Shown here piece after piece: positions 13,721-25,023 of a stretch of 64,000 nucleotides of DNA (positions are counted from its first letter, which is position 1; each line of letters starts with the position of its first letter). The notes under the pieces were generated by a model. That model saw only the letters and a list, made by a program, of their open reading frames with translations, was not told where the DNA came from and did not search any database. The stretch is from contig JALJCO010013654.1 of assembly GCA_023101725.1 (NCBI GenBank), forward strand, positions 1,054,001 to 1,118,000, written 5' to 3'. The position numbers and the translations under genes were made by a program. The DNA is from Atherinomorus stipes. Its lineage: Eukaryota > Chordata > Actinopteri > Atheriniformes > Atherinidae.

Positions 13721-15058
13721 GGCCCTGATCTACTAAAATCTCAAATAAAGAGCGCAAATGTGTCTTCACTGTTGGTGGGCGATCTACTAAGATTGCTGCA
13801 GCAATAGGTAACCTGTTGCAAACAACAGTATTTAAATGAGGATTTAGCTTAGAAGAAGACATTTTATATCAACATGGATAGGGCGTTTCTATTGGAACAA
13901 ATGAAACAATTTAGTTTGACATCTATAATACACGGCAAGCATGCTCTATGGCACAGTGCTCCAGCACAGCAGCCACGGTCTGCAGCTGATCTAGATACAG
14001 TAATAAAAAACGGAAAATAAAAAGACATAATTAATGTCAGTTTTAACTACCACTATACTATAGTAGCTGCAAATGTTCTGATTCATTTGTTTAGAATAAA
14101 CCTGTGTTAAATAGTGATGTTTGCAGTGTTGTTATTTAAATGATGAAAACTTAATGTGTGACCCTCACACCTCATAAGAAATTATTTTGAACCAATGTGC
14201 ATGTCTGTAGTCCTGCAAGCAGCACTCTTCCAGCCATTTGTGCATAAAGCTGCCAGTTAAAGGTACAGTCTGAAGTCCCTCCACGTTTCTGTTTGTAAAC
14301 AACACTATTCAAACTAAGAGCTCCTCCCCTCAGGGCTAATGGCCGCCTCGTTCTTCAGTCTATTCAGCTTTAACGACTCCTTCAGAACTTCAGAAACGGG
14401 TAAAAGCCAAACCAATATAAACCCTGATTTTCGTACGTGCACTATCTAAAGTATTGGAGAAGTTCCTGTTCTTCGCTATGTCCGCTTTTTTTTCTTTCGT
14501 TCTTTTTTTTTTTTCTTCGAGAGTTCGAGTGACTGGCGTCTACTCCAATCATGAGCTCATTCCCATACAGCGTCATGCCCTTAGCTCTGTCATTGGTTGG
14601 CAATATATACAGAAATCTCCACCCCGAAAAGTTTCGACCACTCCAAAACAAATGGAAAAGGCAAATTACAGACAGGGGGAGAGGGAGTTGCATTCAAACT
14701 CACCACTGCACGAGAATAAAGGCCCAATGGCACGGTTTGAGACGGGTTTCACTTGCACAGGTCTAATGTTTATTTTCAGACGTGCTAAAATAGACGCAAA
14801 AAATAGTGCCTGCAAACAGTTGCACGGTTGATAAATCCCATTGCATGTGCAAAGCTGGTCTGTTTGCTTGGTCTCCTCCCAATATTTTGCACGCTCTGGC
14901 AGAAATGTCCAGATTGTGTATTCATCAACACAAAATGCAGGCAAACAAGCAAAATGAATTGCGGGTGCGATTTTGCTAACAGGCGCAGTCCTCGTTGAGT
15001 CCTTGCAATCAAGTTAGCACTAGTTTTACTACATGCAAACCTTTCGTAAATCAGGGCC
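13721..15058. mobile_element. non-autonomous DNA transposon with GGCCCTGAT inverted ends
   Basis: The left end is GGCCCTGATCTACTAAA and the right end, reverse-complemented, is GGCCCTGATTTACGAAA. The motif GATCTACTAA recurs just inside the left end at about 13789, as subterminal repeats often do. The interior is non-coding. An inner segment from about 14250 (AAAGGTACAGTCTGAAGTCC) to about 14700 looks more GC-rich and may be a second element nested inside. No clear target duplication is visible, so hAT and Harbinger origins both remain possible. Confidence 0.6.
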
Positions 15059-16974
15059 TAAAGGTAATGCATCACCAAATGCAGCATGAACAGCTTCTGC
15101 TCATGATTCATTTACCAGCTCACTCAAACTTTTGTTTACCTCTTCCCTCCTACTCTCAGACTTGAGGCAAATATTGATTCATTTTCATTCGTTGGCATTC
15201 TGTTGCGTTAAATTCAGAGTAAAATCCTAAAGTCATTACATTTACCTTGGTTTAAGGACTGCGATTGAATTTAGCATCGAGTTAAAGCCCCTTCCCCCTA
15301 CTTTTAGCTACAACCCAGCTACCACCATGCTTTTATGCTTCATTGAAACTCCAGCTTCCCCCAACACATACCCACACACCACGTGCTCCCTCAGAGTGAT
15401 GGATGGCATGTGTCCCCATTTCTCTCCTTGGCCAGTATCTACAGTAGGTGCATAACAGTTGGGGAAGCCAGGAAGAGGGTGTTCGGTAAGAGTAGATAGG
15501 AAGACAGAGGACCAGGACTGGTTTGGACGTTAGTGGGGCTAGGTGATGTAAGGATGTTCAGGAGCAACATATAAGTTTCCTCTTGAGTGCTTATGGTTTC
15601 TCCTGGTCTGTACAGACAGCAAAATTAAAATTCCAACTGTAAAACTTTTTCTTTACTCTGTCAAAAGGCCAGTATCTCTTTTCTCTTAATTCCTCTGAGC
15701 ATTAACACTGCCCTTTTGTGTTCACTGGCTTTGCTCACAACCACGAGCTGAAATTAAATAGCTGGATATGGGAAAAAAAAAAAAATCTGAAAAAAGCTGG
15801 CAAACTTTTTAAACCATAACTTGTTTTGTGAAGGGAAACAAAGTTCAACCCATTTCAAATTTGCGTCCTCCAGGTGCAGCACTTTGAAGACATGTTCTAA
15901 CTTCAATGTGTTATAAATAAAGCAGATTGGATTGGATTAAAAGGGTAGTTCTGAATTTTTGACATACACTGTAGGGCCTCATTTTTCAGTTAGGAGAATC
16001 TTTTTAGTGAAGACAGTTTAACATTTTCTCCGTTTTGTTGAGGTCCTGCCAAGGCTGGCTTGTCAATAGGTCACCTAGCCTATCATTAAATGCAATCTTT
16101 CCGCTCCCAGAACACCCAAAGCAAATCAGTTATAACACAAGCCTTCTATGTAAATGCCGTGTTAACAGAATAACGTTAAAATAAAAGTGCTGCACTGCAT
16201 TTTGATGGTAAAGTGTCTGGCAGCAACATAGCTTTCTTCTGTATTTTGAGCGGAGTGATTCTGCTGCTACATGCACGAAAGAATTTGATTACAAGATATA
16301 CAGTAAAATATGGCCAATGTGGAAAGCATGAGGATATGTTAGATTTTGAAGAACTTTCGAATTTGTTTTATCAATAAACAACCGTCACCAAATCTCTATG
16401 AACCTGGAATACCAGGAAGCAAAGTTTAATTCCAAGCTGGTGATAAACTGTCCTAAAATGTAAAGAATAATTTGTGATGAGGTTAGTTTTATTTGTAACA
16501 TTTTCTATTACACGGGTATTTATAGATAGCCTTGCATTATAACTTTGCCTAGGGTATTCTGTGGAGTGGATAAGATTGTAAGGCAGGGTAGGATCCCCTA
16601 CACAGTTTGGTCTTGATGTGTAACCCCCCTCCCCCCCCAAAAAAAAAAAAAACACCTGAACAAAAAACAAAAGCTGCTACTAAAAACTACAGAAAACAAA
16701 AGCCTTTAGGGCGACATGGACTGTGACACTACAATATTGCAAAGTGTTTATTGTCATATTTACATCTTCCCTATTTTCTACAGGAATGCCAAAGTACAGA
16801 CGCACACCTGCACAATTAACATAAAAGAAATAGAAAACTATTCTAAAACTAAAAATACTGTATACATGTCTGTAGCCTACCATAGAGTAAATACCTGTAG
16901 GATAGACTGTTGTCAACCTAAAATATAAGCATTGTAAGACATAGATTTTTGGTGGAGGGTGCAATAACACTCTG
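15059..16974. other. gene-less stretch
   Basis: No supported gene. Near 15900-15940 a short stretch, ATAAATAAAGCAGATTGG plus two further GATTG-type repeats, resembles the 3' tail of an L2/CR1-type LINE, but too little is left to be sure. A C-run followed by an A-run lies at 16624-16652. Confidence 0.5.
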
Positions 16975-16984
16975 CCCCCCCCCC

Positions 16985-17015
<31 letters not shown>

Positions 17016-17023
17016 ACACACAC
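16975..17023. repeat. (C)27(CA)n composite microsatellite
   Basis: A run of 27 C is followed by about 11 CA units. Together with the next 250 bp it forms the second example in this window of a (C)n(CA)n tract joined to a dispersed repeat. Confidence 0.9.
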
Positions 17024-17046
17024 GCAAACACACACGTACACACGCA

Positions 17047-17300
17047 CATTTGTTTTTATATCCCCGTGGGGTATATCCATTGACATAATGCATTCCCTAG
17101 CACCTTACCCTAAACCTAACACCCATAACTGATTGCTTAAACCTAACCCTTGTCCTAACCCTAACCAAAACCTAATTGTAACTTAACATCTAAAACCTAA
17201 TCTTGACCCTCGAAACAGGGTTCGTACCCGTGAGGACTGGGAAAATGTCCCCACGGTGATGGTAAAAATCCAGTACATGGTCCCCACGATGTTGCAAAAA
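17047..17300. repeat. dispersed teleost repeat with CCTAACCC-like motifs
   Basis: It starts TTTGTTTTTATATCCCCGTG, continues through many CCTAA(C)n motifs (17100-17200), then has repeated TCCCCAC and GGTCCCCAC motifs and ends in more CA repeats. I recognise this arrangement, with its GTGGGG start, CCCTAACC-type middle, TGTCCCCAC motifs and CA tail, as a common fish genomic repeat. The CCTAAC motifs are irregular, so it is not a telomere array. The first 35 bases can be aligned with the sequence just after the (CA)n at 13505. Confidence 0.6.
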
Positions 17301-19309
17301 CGCCCACACACACGCAACCAACCCCAACTGCACTGTCAAAAACAAACTTTGTTCTATGTATGTTTGCCCCATTTCGGATTATATCAAGTGCTTCAGCGGC
17401 AAAAACATGGTAGTAATCATTTCCAGGGCTTGCTTCAACATTTATGTGCACAGTTTTGCCAAAAATAGTTGTCATTTGGAAGCTTTGCTTCCATAAAATT
17501 TTTTACTGCAAAAAATGTGGTTTTAGGCCAAAACTGCATCTGTGGTGATGACATTCTTCAAAAAAAGAGAGTAGATCTTATAAAACCTAGATTCAACCTC
17601 TTTATTTTGTATAATCACAGAATCCTTTTGATTGGTCTGAAGAATTATCAGCCAGTTTCACGAGTTGCTATTGATTTTCTTTCTTACTGAATACATTATG
17701 AACATTTAATTAAGGCACTGATGTTTGTAAGTATATATTTTCTTGGATGCCCAAGGATCTCATTCAAGGTTATTAAGGTCCACATAGACCAATTAATAAA
17801 TGATCAAATTAACCTGGACGATAAAGCATGATTTCCCAGCCATCCATATGTTACTGGATTTATATGAGATTTCATGCTGCGTCTATAGGTAAAGTCTTTG
17901 GGAAATTTGAATGGTGTGGGATGGATTCAATGAGCAAGAAGACAGTGGGGTTCAAGGTGACTGATGGACTGTGATGCCCTGCTGTGTATCGTAGTAAGCT
18001 GTTCACAGGAAGTGATTTGGCTTGATATCAGTATGAATGACTTACAGCAATGCTTTCAGTCAGACCACACAAGCAAGCATATCTGCACACACTTTCAGTG
18101 GTGTATGTGTGGATTCTATATCTCAGCGTGCCATCCATCATGCAGTAAAGCCACAGTAGGCAGCATACTGTGTGTTTGGCCCTGGCTCCTCATTCAGCCC
18201 TCATTAGCCATCAATCACATCCTCTTCAGAGGCTGCCTGCATGGGAAGAGACCTCCTGACTTAAGATCATAGCAAGATGTTCACTTTGGCACTTAAGCAA
18301 CCACCCACACACAAATCCTCATACAAAGGAGTTATAGTTGTATGTACTTGGTCACACCATGAAGTCAATGTCAAATAAAGCTTCAAACAAATGCTAACAT
18401 TGTGAAGTTAGTTGCTGTGAAAATGCAGAAATGGTGAAAGGAGGTCTGCCATTTCTTGAAGTTAGATAACTTGTTTATCCTGAGCAGTACAATGAGTTGG
18501 AAATGTCAAGTGGAGCCCTTTGTCAACACTACAAGCACTGCAAAAAGAGCAGCATTTTCCATTTAAAAAGGCTTATTGAGCTACTTTTGATAAGGCAAGC
18601 AATCTATTATGTGCAAAAATGATGGAAGATTACTGGTTTGCGATTTGGGATTTAAATGTAAGTGTATGGATACCTAAAATACTTCCATCTCTGTTAAAAA
18701 CTGTGGCTGTTTGAACTTTAATAATTGTGAACTGCATGATGCTGACACAATTAAAGAAGTGGGATGGAGTGTGAAGAAAAAAGGAAAAATAAAACAAAAC
18801 AAACTTTTTTTGTCTATTGAATACAATTGCTGAGTTTTTAGCTCCCCTGTGGGCTCAAGTGGCTTTGTGTATCTTTTCCTTCACTTCACCTGCTGGGCAC
18901 TGTATGGAGGCCATTATTTGACACTGATAGCTGGATTGTGCTTGGCATCTATATGTCACAGCTGAATACGCTGTACTGATGATGAGATAGAGGACCCTGG
19001 TGATCTCTCCCTCAAGGTTACATAATGCAACTCAATCATCAGAGTACAGTATTATATTGTTTACTGTCATGGCTTAGTATCATGCCATGTGAGATCCTGC
19101 AGTTTCATTGCAATTTCTCAACATTTCTCAGATAAAACTCCACCAACATGCAGATGTTTATACAAGTTAACCAACAAAACAAGTCCAAGAAGTTTAGAGG
19201 TTAGAAGAGTGGTGGTGGGATTGTGGTCTGAACCATACTGTAGCTCTCACCCAGTATTTAGTTTGGTTAAAGCCTCACACTATACGCTGAAAAATAATTT
19301 GGAGTATTA
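17301..19309. other. gene-less stretch
   Basis: A 92-codon minus-strand frame (17475-17197) shows no family I know; its 3' half runs through the neighbouring repeat. At 18110-18250 the sequence is of even composition and free of simple repeats, as conserved non-coding elements often are, but this cannot be tested here. Nothing else is supported. Confidence 0.5.
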
Positions 19310-19820
19310 GGCCCCGTCCACACGAAAGTCAAACTCTGGCCTAAATTCACAAATTTTTTACCAAACCAGCCTCTCATCCATACGAAGCCGGCATTTCGGG
19401 GGTCTGTTAATGATCTTTTTTTATCAAGCCTTCAGAGTGGGAAGATTTTGAAACGCCATTTTCGTGGTTCCATCTTTAAGCTCTGACCGCATTTTTTTTT
19501 TCTTACGCGCATGCGTCATAGCTTCGCCTCTAAACACGCATGCGCTACACGCAGCATCACAACAACAGTGGCGCCATCGTTAAATGTTTGCTGCTCATAC
19601 CTGTTCGCCCATTCGTACTTGCTGCCATCTGTTCGGTTTGTTGTTAACCTTTTTTTATTTGGGGTTTGGGACGAGAGAGTTGGTTGTTTTTATATGATAT
19701 ATCCCGCATCTTTTTTTTTTCACCGAATTTTGCTCTATTTATTTTACGTCTCCGTGTTTAAGACAAACGGTCTGGAAAATATATGCCTTTTGTGTTCGTT
19801 TTGACTTCGTGTGGACAGCC
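19310..19820. mobile_element. hAT-like non-autonomous element with GTCCACACGAA ends
   Basis: The left end reads GGCCCCGTCCACACGAA and the right end reads TTCGTGTGGACAGCC, so the termini are inverted repeats of about 15 bp. The interior is about 480 bp, contains GCGCATGCG motifs and has no transposase. The CCGTCCACACGAA terminus is familiar from fish hAT-type MITEs. A clean 8-bp target duplication was not found, so the superfamily is inferred from the ends. Confidence 0.6.
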
Positions 19821-21396
19821 TTATTTAATTAGAAAACCCTGGGTAAGTTTTTCCACACAGAAATGTTGAGTAAATTTTAGAAGGGTTATTTTCAAGTAAC
19901 TTGTACAGGAGTTATTTCTACAAGAATAACTGAAGTAATATTTACCAACTTTGCCATTCAGTTATAATTTGTCATGATTAGTAAGTTCTACTTAGACTCA
20001 ATTTGCGTCAAACTGAAAGTCTCACATTGAAACAGATAGTACTTAAGAGTATTCTATAATAACCACACTTAGACTAACAGATTAGTTGTTATAAACGGTA
20101 AAAAAGTTCAACACAGTTGAACATCAATAAGTCCAACTTCTTACTGTACATTAGACCAAAAGCGGCAAAGACCCCTAAGGACTGTGCGACAAACAGGTCA
20201 GCCTTCAAAACCCAAAATATTTCTGCCACTTTCGTCGCTCTTCACGTAACTGTCGTCAAAGTTAAATCGCGCTAGTCATTTCCAGTGGCAGGAATTAAAA
20301 AAAACAAACAAACATGCATGTCCATTTTTTTTAATAATAAGGGATGAAGAAGCGAAAAATAAAAAAAATAACGTTTCCACCCATTTTTCTTTCATTTGCT
20401 TGGAAGAGGGTGTGTGGTGAAAAAGGCGGTGAAATTGGGGGTTTAATTTTCTCGGGGGCCTTTGGGGAGGTGAGGTCAAATGACGCCACAACCCGTTCAT
20501 ACAGGAAGAGGACGGTTGCAGTAAATTCAAACACTGTAAGCGATTGTTATGGATTCTTCTGCTGTCAGCAAACAATCCAGATCAACTGAAAGACCACTAT
20601 AAAGTGTAACTACGAAGAAAAAGGTGAGTAAACAATATTATAGCTTCAGTTTGTGCACGCTCCCGTGACGGCTTGGCTCGTGGCTGCAGTTACCTGAAGC
20701 GCCAGTCGAGGCAGTCGCGAGTTTCGTTTCTTAATCCTGCCTTAAGTCCCTTTAAAGGAGCCGCAAAGCTGAGTTCTTGACAGTGGCATTGCTGTTGCTC
20801 ACCTTCCCCTCAGTTACAGCATGCAGAGCTGCAGGAAATTTTGTGTGGTCATTAAAAAAAGAAAAAAAATCGCACAGCATGCATGAACAAAATCAAAATT
20901 GCACACAGACTGATCTACGTGATTTTAGATATTATGAGCGTTTATCACAGAAATGCATAAAATGCTACGCAGGGAGGGAATGAAGTCCTTTTATGACACC
21001 AAACGGAAGACAAGCAGACAACATCACATAGCTGCGCACTGAGATGTTGCAGCTGAGATGTGGTGAGAAGCGCACATTTGCACCGATGTACGATCAAAAG
21101 GCCTAAAGAAAACTATCCCAGAGCTGGAAAACATAATCATGTGGCCAAGCGAGTATTTTCCTCTTTTGGAAGAAGGGAAAAAAGGGGGTGAGGTGGTTAG
21201 AAAATTGAACAAATTCCTTAATTCATTAACATGATCTGCGATGTTTATCAATATGTGCGTTTAACCTTTAAAATCATATAGACTCTTCATTGATGTGGAT
21301 GACATCGCTATGATGTGTGCTGCTGCTGCCTGTTCACCTGAACAAGACAGCGTTGCCGGGTTTGGGTGCAGGAGATTCTCTGAAGAGCTCGGATGA
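19821..21396. other. non-coding stretch, partly GC- and CpG-richer
   Basis: No gene is supported. From about 20400 to 20800 the sequence is richer in CpG than its surroundings, and a GTGAGT-like donor follows a short open stretch at about 20624. Since a Harbinger transposase scrap lies just downstream, this is more likely the 5' part of a decayed DNA transposon than a host promoter. Confidence 0.35.
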
Positions 21397-21471
21397 TTTC
21401 AACAGCTGGTGCTGGAGCTGCGGCTGGACAGAGAGTGGTTCCAGCTGTACTTCAGGTTGGACGTCCAGCAG
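21397..21471 (+). pseudogene. PIF/Harbinger transposase N-terminal scrap
   Basis: One plus-strand frame encodes LVLELRLDREWFQLYFRLD. This matches the pattern near the N-terminus of fish Harbinger-type nucleases, roughly ELRLDxxRFxxYFRLxxxxFD. A stop codon lies directly upstream, and a poly-T run (21476-21486) follows where the next conserved block should be, so only about 25 residues remain. The assignment rests on this short block alone. Confidence 0.4.
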
Positions 21472-21864
21472 GTTGTTTTTTTTTTGGTCCCGGATCGGTA
21501 TCCAAAAAAGGAGAAAGGATAAAGGATAAAATGAGCCTGAACACAGATAATCAGCCTCTCAATATTTTCATGATGGTCCATCACGGATATGGAACAAGTG
21601 TGTTCTAGGAACCAAAGTTACATGCGTTGTTCTTTGGGCCCTCTCGATTGAAGGACACCTCTACTCTGATTGGTTGCCACCGGTTGCTGCTGAACTGCAT
21701 CATAGCTAATTACCATAAAAGTGAAGTGCTTTAGATGTGGCAGATGCCTTTGCTACTCAGGACACCTGCCTCTCATTGAAAATGTATTAACTTCTGGCGT
21801 CCTTGCCGCTTTTGCTGCTTTTGGTCTGCATGCGCAGTTAGTCAAGAACATAGAAATGTCCACA

Positions 21865-22996
21865 ATAGGGGATTATCACGCTTACCGGAACTTCCCGGTA
21901 TTTGGACACTTCCTCTTCCGGGCCATGTTAATGACAGCCGTTCCTGCTCTGTTATACTGTTTAAATCGTATAAACTCCAAACATACTTAAGTTTTCATTT
22001 CAGACTGAAGTGATACTGGATCAAAAGTTGGATCAAAGCGATCGATTCGCCGCGGTGAAGGGCCGAACTTTGTAATAAAACACACGTTTGTTTGTCGCCG
22101 GTGGGGCACAACACCGGCACTTCACAGCATGCTAGCATTAGCCAGCTAGCGTTTACTGACGTGCTTAACATTGTGCGTCTTAAAACACACAAACATCTCA
22201 AAAAATCGGGTCTGTACCTCCCTGTTTCCAGTGGAACAACTGGGGACTGCCAAGAAAGGAGACGCTTTCAGATGCTTGTGTGTTTTCAGCCGCACAATGT
22301 TAGGCACGTCATCAAGCTGGCTAATGCTAACCTGCTAACAGTAGTCCGCCAGCTACCACTCTGTTAAACTTTGTAAATCGGATAAACGCCAATGCCAAGT
22401 TTTCATTCCAGACTGAAGTGATGCTAAGGAAGAAGTGGATCAAAACGACCGATTCGCTGCAGTGAAGGACCGAACTTTATAATAAAACGACACACGTTTG
22501 TTTGTAGCCAGCAGTCTGCACAGTCGTGTTGGCAGGCTAGCATTAGCCAGCTCGATGACGTGCCTAACTTTGTGCAGCTGAAAACACACAAGCATCTGAA
22601 AGCGTCTCCTTTTTTTGGCAGTTCCCAGTTGTTCCACTGGAAATGGGGAGGTACAGACCCGATTTTCAGATGTTTGTGTGTTTTAAGACGCACAATGTTA
22701 AGCACGTCAGCAAACGCTAGCTGGCTAATGCTAGCATGCTGTGAAGTGCCGGTGTCGTGCGGTGTTGTGCCCCACCGGCGACAAACAAACGTGTGTTTTA
22801 TTATAAAGTTCGGCCCTTCACCGCGGCGAATCGATCGCTTTGATCCAGCTTTTGATCCAGTTAAGTTAACTTAAGTATGTTTGGAGTTTATACAATTTAA
22901 ACAGTATAACAGAGCAGGAACGGCTGTCGTTAACATGGCCTGGAAGAGGATGTGTCCAAATACCGGGAAGTTCCGGTAAGCGTGATAATCCCCTAT
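21865..22996. repeat. 1.1-kb snap-back palindrome built from a repeated module
   Basis: The left end ATAGGGGATTATCACG is the exact reverse complement of the right end CGTGATAATCCCCTAT. Similarity continues inward for about 480 bp on each side (about 21865-22345 against 22520-22996), at high but imperfect identity. The spacer (about 22360-22515) is not unique: it is a direct copy of an arm segment (about 21955-22110), sharing TTTTCATTYCAGACTGAAGT and a run through ACACGTTTGTTTGT. The module is therefore present three times, twice direct and once inverted. Within each arm there is a further smaller inverted pair (GACGTGCTTAACATTGTG and its partner near 22290). No open frame shows a transposase. 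It fits a foldback-type or MITE-like DNA element. A Tc1 element follows its right end. Confidence 0.85.
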
Positions 22997-23204
22997 ACAG
23001 TGGGTATGGAAAGTATTCAGAGTCCTTTAAACTTTTTACACTTTGTTTCGTTGCAGCCATTTGCCAAAATCAAAAAAGTTAATTTTATTTCTCATTAATC
23101 TACACTTAGCACCCCATCTTGACAGAAAAAAAACAAATGTAAAAATTTTTGCAAATCTTTTTTAAAAAAAAAGAAAAACTGAAATATCACATGGTCATAA
23201 GTAT

Positions 23205-24660
23205 TCAGACCCTTTGCTCAGGACTGAGTAGAAGCACCATTTTGAGCGTGTACAGCCATGAGTTTTCTTGGGATGATGCAACAAGTTTTTCACACCTGGA
23301 TTTGGGGATCTTCTGCCTTTTTTCCCTGCAGATCCTCTCCAGTTCTGTCAGGTTGGATGGTGAACGTTGGTGGACAGCCATTTTCAGGTCTCTCCAGAGA
23401 TACTCAGTTGGGTTTGGGTCAGAGCTCTGGCTGGGCCACTCAAGAATGGTCACAGAGTTGTTCTGAAGCCACTCCTTTGTTATTTCAACTGTGTGTTTAG
23501 GATCATTGTCTTGTTGGAAGGTGAGCCTTTGGCCCAGTCTGAGGTCCTGAGCACTCTGGAAGAGGTTTTCTTCCAGGATATCTCTGTATTTGGCCGCATT
23601 AATCTTTCCTTCAATTGCTACCAGTCCTCCTGTCCCTGCAGCTGAAAAGCACCCACATAGCATGATGCTGCCACCACCATGTTTCACTGTTGGGATCGTA
23701 TTTGGCAGGTGATGAGCAGTGCCCATGGTTTTCTTCACACATACTGCTTAGAATTAACTCCAAAAGTTCAGTCTTGGTCTCATCAGACCAGACAATCTTA
23801 TTTCTCACAGTCTGGGAGTCCTACATGTGTTTTTTGGCAAACTGTATGCAGGCTTTTATTTGTCTTGCATTGAGGAGAGGCTTCCATTGGGCCACTCTGC
23901 CATGAAGGCCCGACTGGTGGAGGGCTGCAGTGATAGTTGACTTTGTGGAACTTCTTCCCATCTCCCTACTGCATCTCTGGAGCTCAGCCACAGTGAACTT
24001 TGGGTTTTTCTTTACCTCTCTCACCTAGGCTCTTCTGGCATGATAGCTCAGTTTGGCTGGACGGTTGGGTCTAGGAAGAGGGGGGGGGGGGGGGGGGGGG
24101 GTTTTGGGGGGTGTTGTTGTTTGGGGGGGGGGGGGAGGGGGGAGGAAGGGGAGGGAGGGGGGGGGGGGGGGTGGGGGGGGAGGGTGGGGGGTGGGGTAGC
24201 GGTGGGATGGTGGGGGAGGGAAGAGAGAAAGGAGACGTCGGGCCATGTGAGAGCAGAGGGAGAAAAAGACGTATAGGAATAACATTAGTAAAAAAAAAGG
24301 GGAATAAAGAGAGGAATGGTGGGGGGAGTGGTGGTCCTGGGGGGTAATAAGATGGTGGTGAAAGTGGCGGTGTTAGTAGATGGGGTGGAGAAAAGGGATT
24401 TGAAAAATGGGTATATAAAAGAGGGTAGGGAAAGGGGGGGGGGGAGGGAAGGAAGGGAGTGGTTAAAATAACCGAGAATTGAACAACCGGGCCCTGGTCA
24501 TCCTAAACATCTTCCATTTAAGGACTTTGGAGGCCACCGTGCTCTTAGGATCTTTTAGTGCTGCAGAAATTCTTTTGTAACCTTGTCCAGATCTGTGCCT
24601 TGCCTCAATTCTGTCTCTGAGCTCCTTGGACAGTTCCTTCAACTTCATGTTTATCATTTG
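23205..24660 (-). pseudogene. Tc1-type transposase pseudogene (DD34E)
   Basis: In a living element this enzyme binds the inverted repeats and cuts and pastes the transposon in the nucleus. The N-terminal helix-turn-helix part lies at about 24620-24490 (MKLKELSKELRDRIEARH). A second DNA-binding portion lies at 24020-23830, and the catalytic domain runs from 23810 to 23205. Catalytic residues are visible as WSDETK (first Asp), FQQDNDPKH (second Asp) and PTEYLW (Glu), with 34 residues between the second Asp and the Glu. Breaks: the G-rich block after the N-terminal part (24480-24076), stops near 24030 and 23820, and a frame change near 23740. It cannot make a full enzyme. Confidence 0.88.
24076..24480. 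repeat. G-rich low-complexity block inside the Tc1 element
   Basis: It starts as a long G run straight after GGTCTAGGAAGAG and passes through GGGAGG, GGGTGG and GGAGAAA-type sequence. It ends before CCCTGGTCATCCTAAACATC, where ordinary Tc1 sequence resumes. In related Tc1 copies these two flanks are nearly adjacent. No target duplication, inverted end or gene is visible. Confidence 0.75.
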
Positions 24661-25023
24661 CTCTGACACACACTGTGAGCTGTAAGGTCTTATATAGACA
24701 GGTGTGTGCCTTTCCTAATCAAGTCCTCTCAGTTTAATTAAACACAGCTGGACTCTAATGAAGGAGTAGAACCATCTCAAGGAGGATCAGAAGAAATGGA
24801 CAGCCTGTGAGTTAAACACTGCAAAGGGTCTGAATACTTTTGACTTTTGACCTTGATATTTCAGTTTTTCTCTTTTTAATAAATTGCCAAAAACTTTTCT
24901 GTCAAGATGGGGTGCTGAGTGTAATGAGAAATAAAATGGTCTTTTTTAAAATTTTGGCAAATGGCTGCAATGAAACAAAGATTAAAAAATTTTAAGGGGT
25001 CTGAATACTTTCTGTACCCACTA

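Larger units (their letters stand above)
22998..25023 (-). mobile_element. Tc1/mariner transposon, inactive
   Basis: The left terminus (CAGTGGGTATGGAAAGTATT) and the right terminus (reverse complement AGTGGGTACAGAAAGTATTC) are inverted repeats. They extend inward about 150 bp, sharing blocks around GCAGCCATTTGCCAAAAT and AGCACCCCATCTTGACAG. TA dinucleotides flank both ends, as expected for the superfamily. The left TA is also the last bases of the neighbouring palindrome. The transposase gene is on the minus strand and broken. At about 2.03 kb the element is longer than the usual 1.6 kb because about 400 bp of G-rich low-complexity sequence sits inside it. Confidence 0.9.

Noticed and set aside
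17100..17200. Interstitial telomere array
   Set aside because: The CCTAAC words are irregular and part of a dispersed repeat.
17197..17475. 92-codon minus-strand frame
   Set aside because: No recognisable family; half of it runs through the dispersed repeat.
21721..21990. 89-codon plus-strand frame next to the palindrome
   Set aside because: Its second half is palindrome arm sequence and the first half has no known motif.
24025..24347. Proline-rich and glycine-rich open frames on both strands
   Set aside because: They are translations of the G-rich block in the Tc1 element and have no real protein character.
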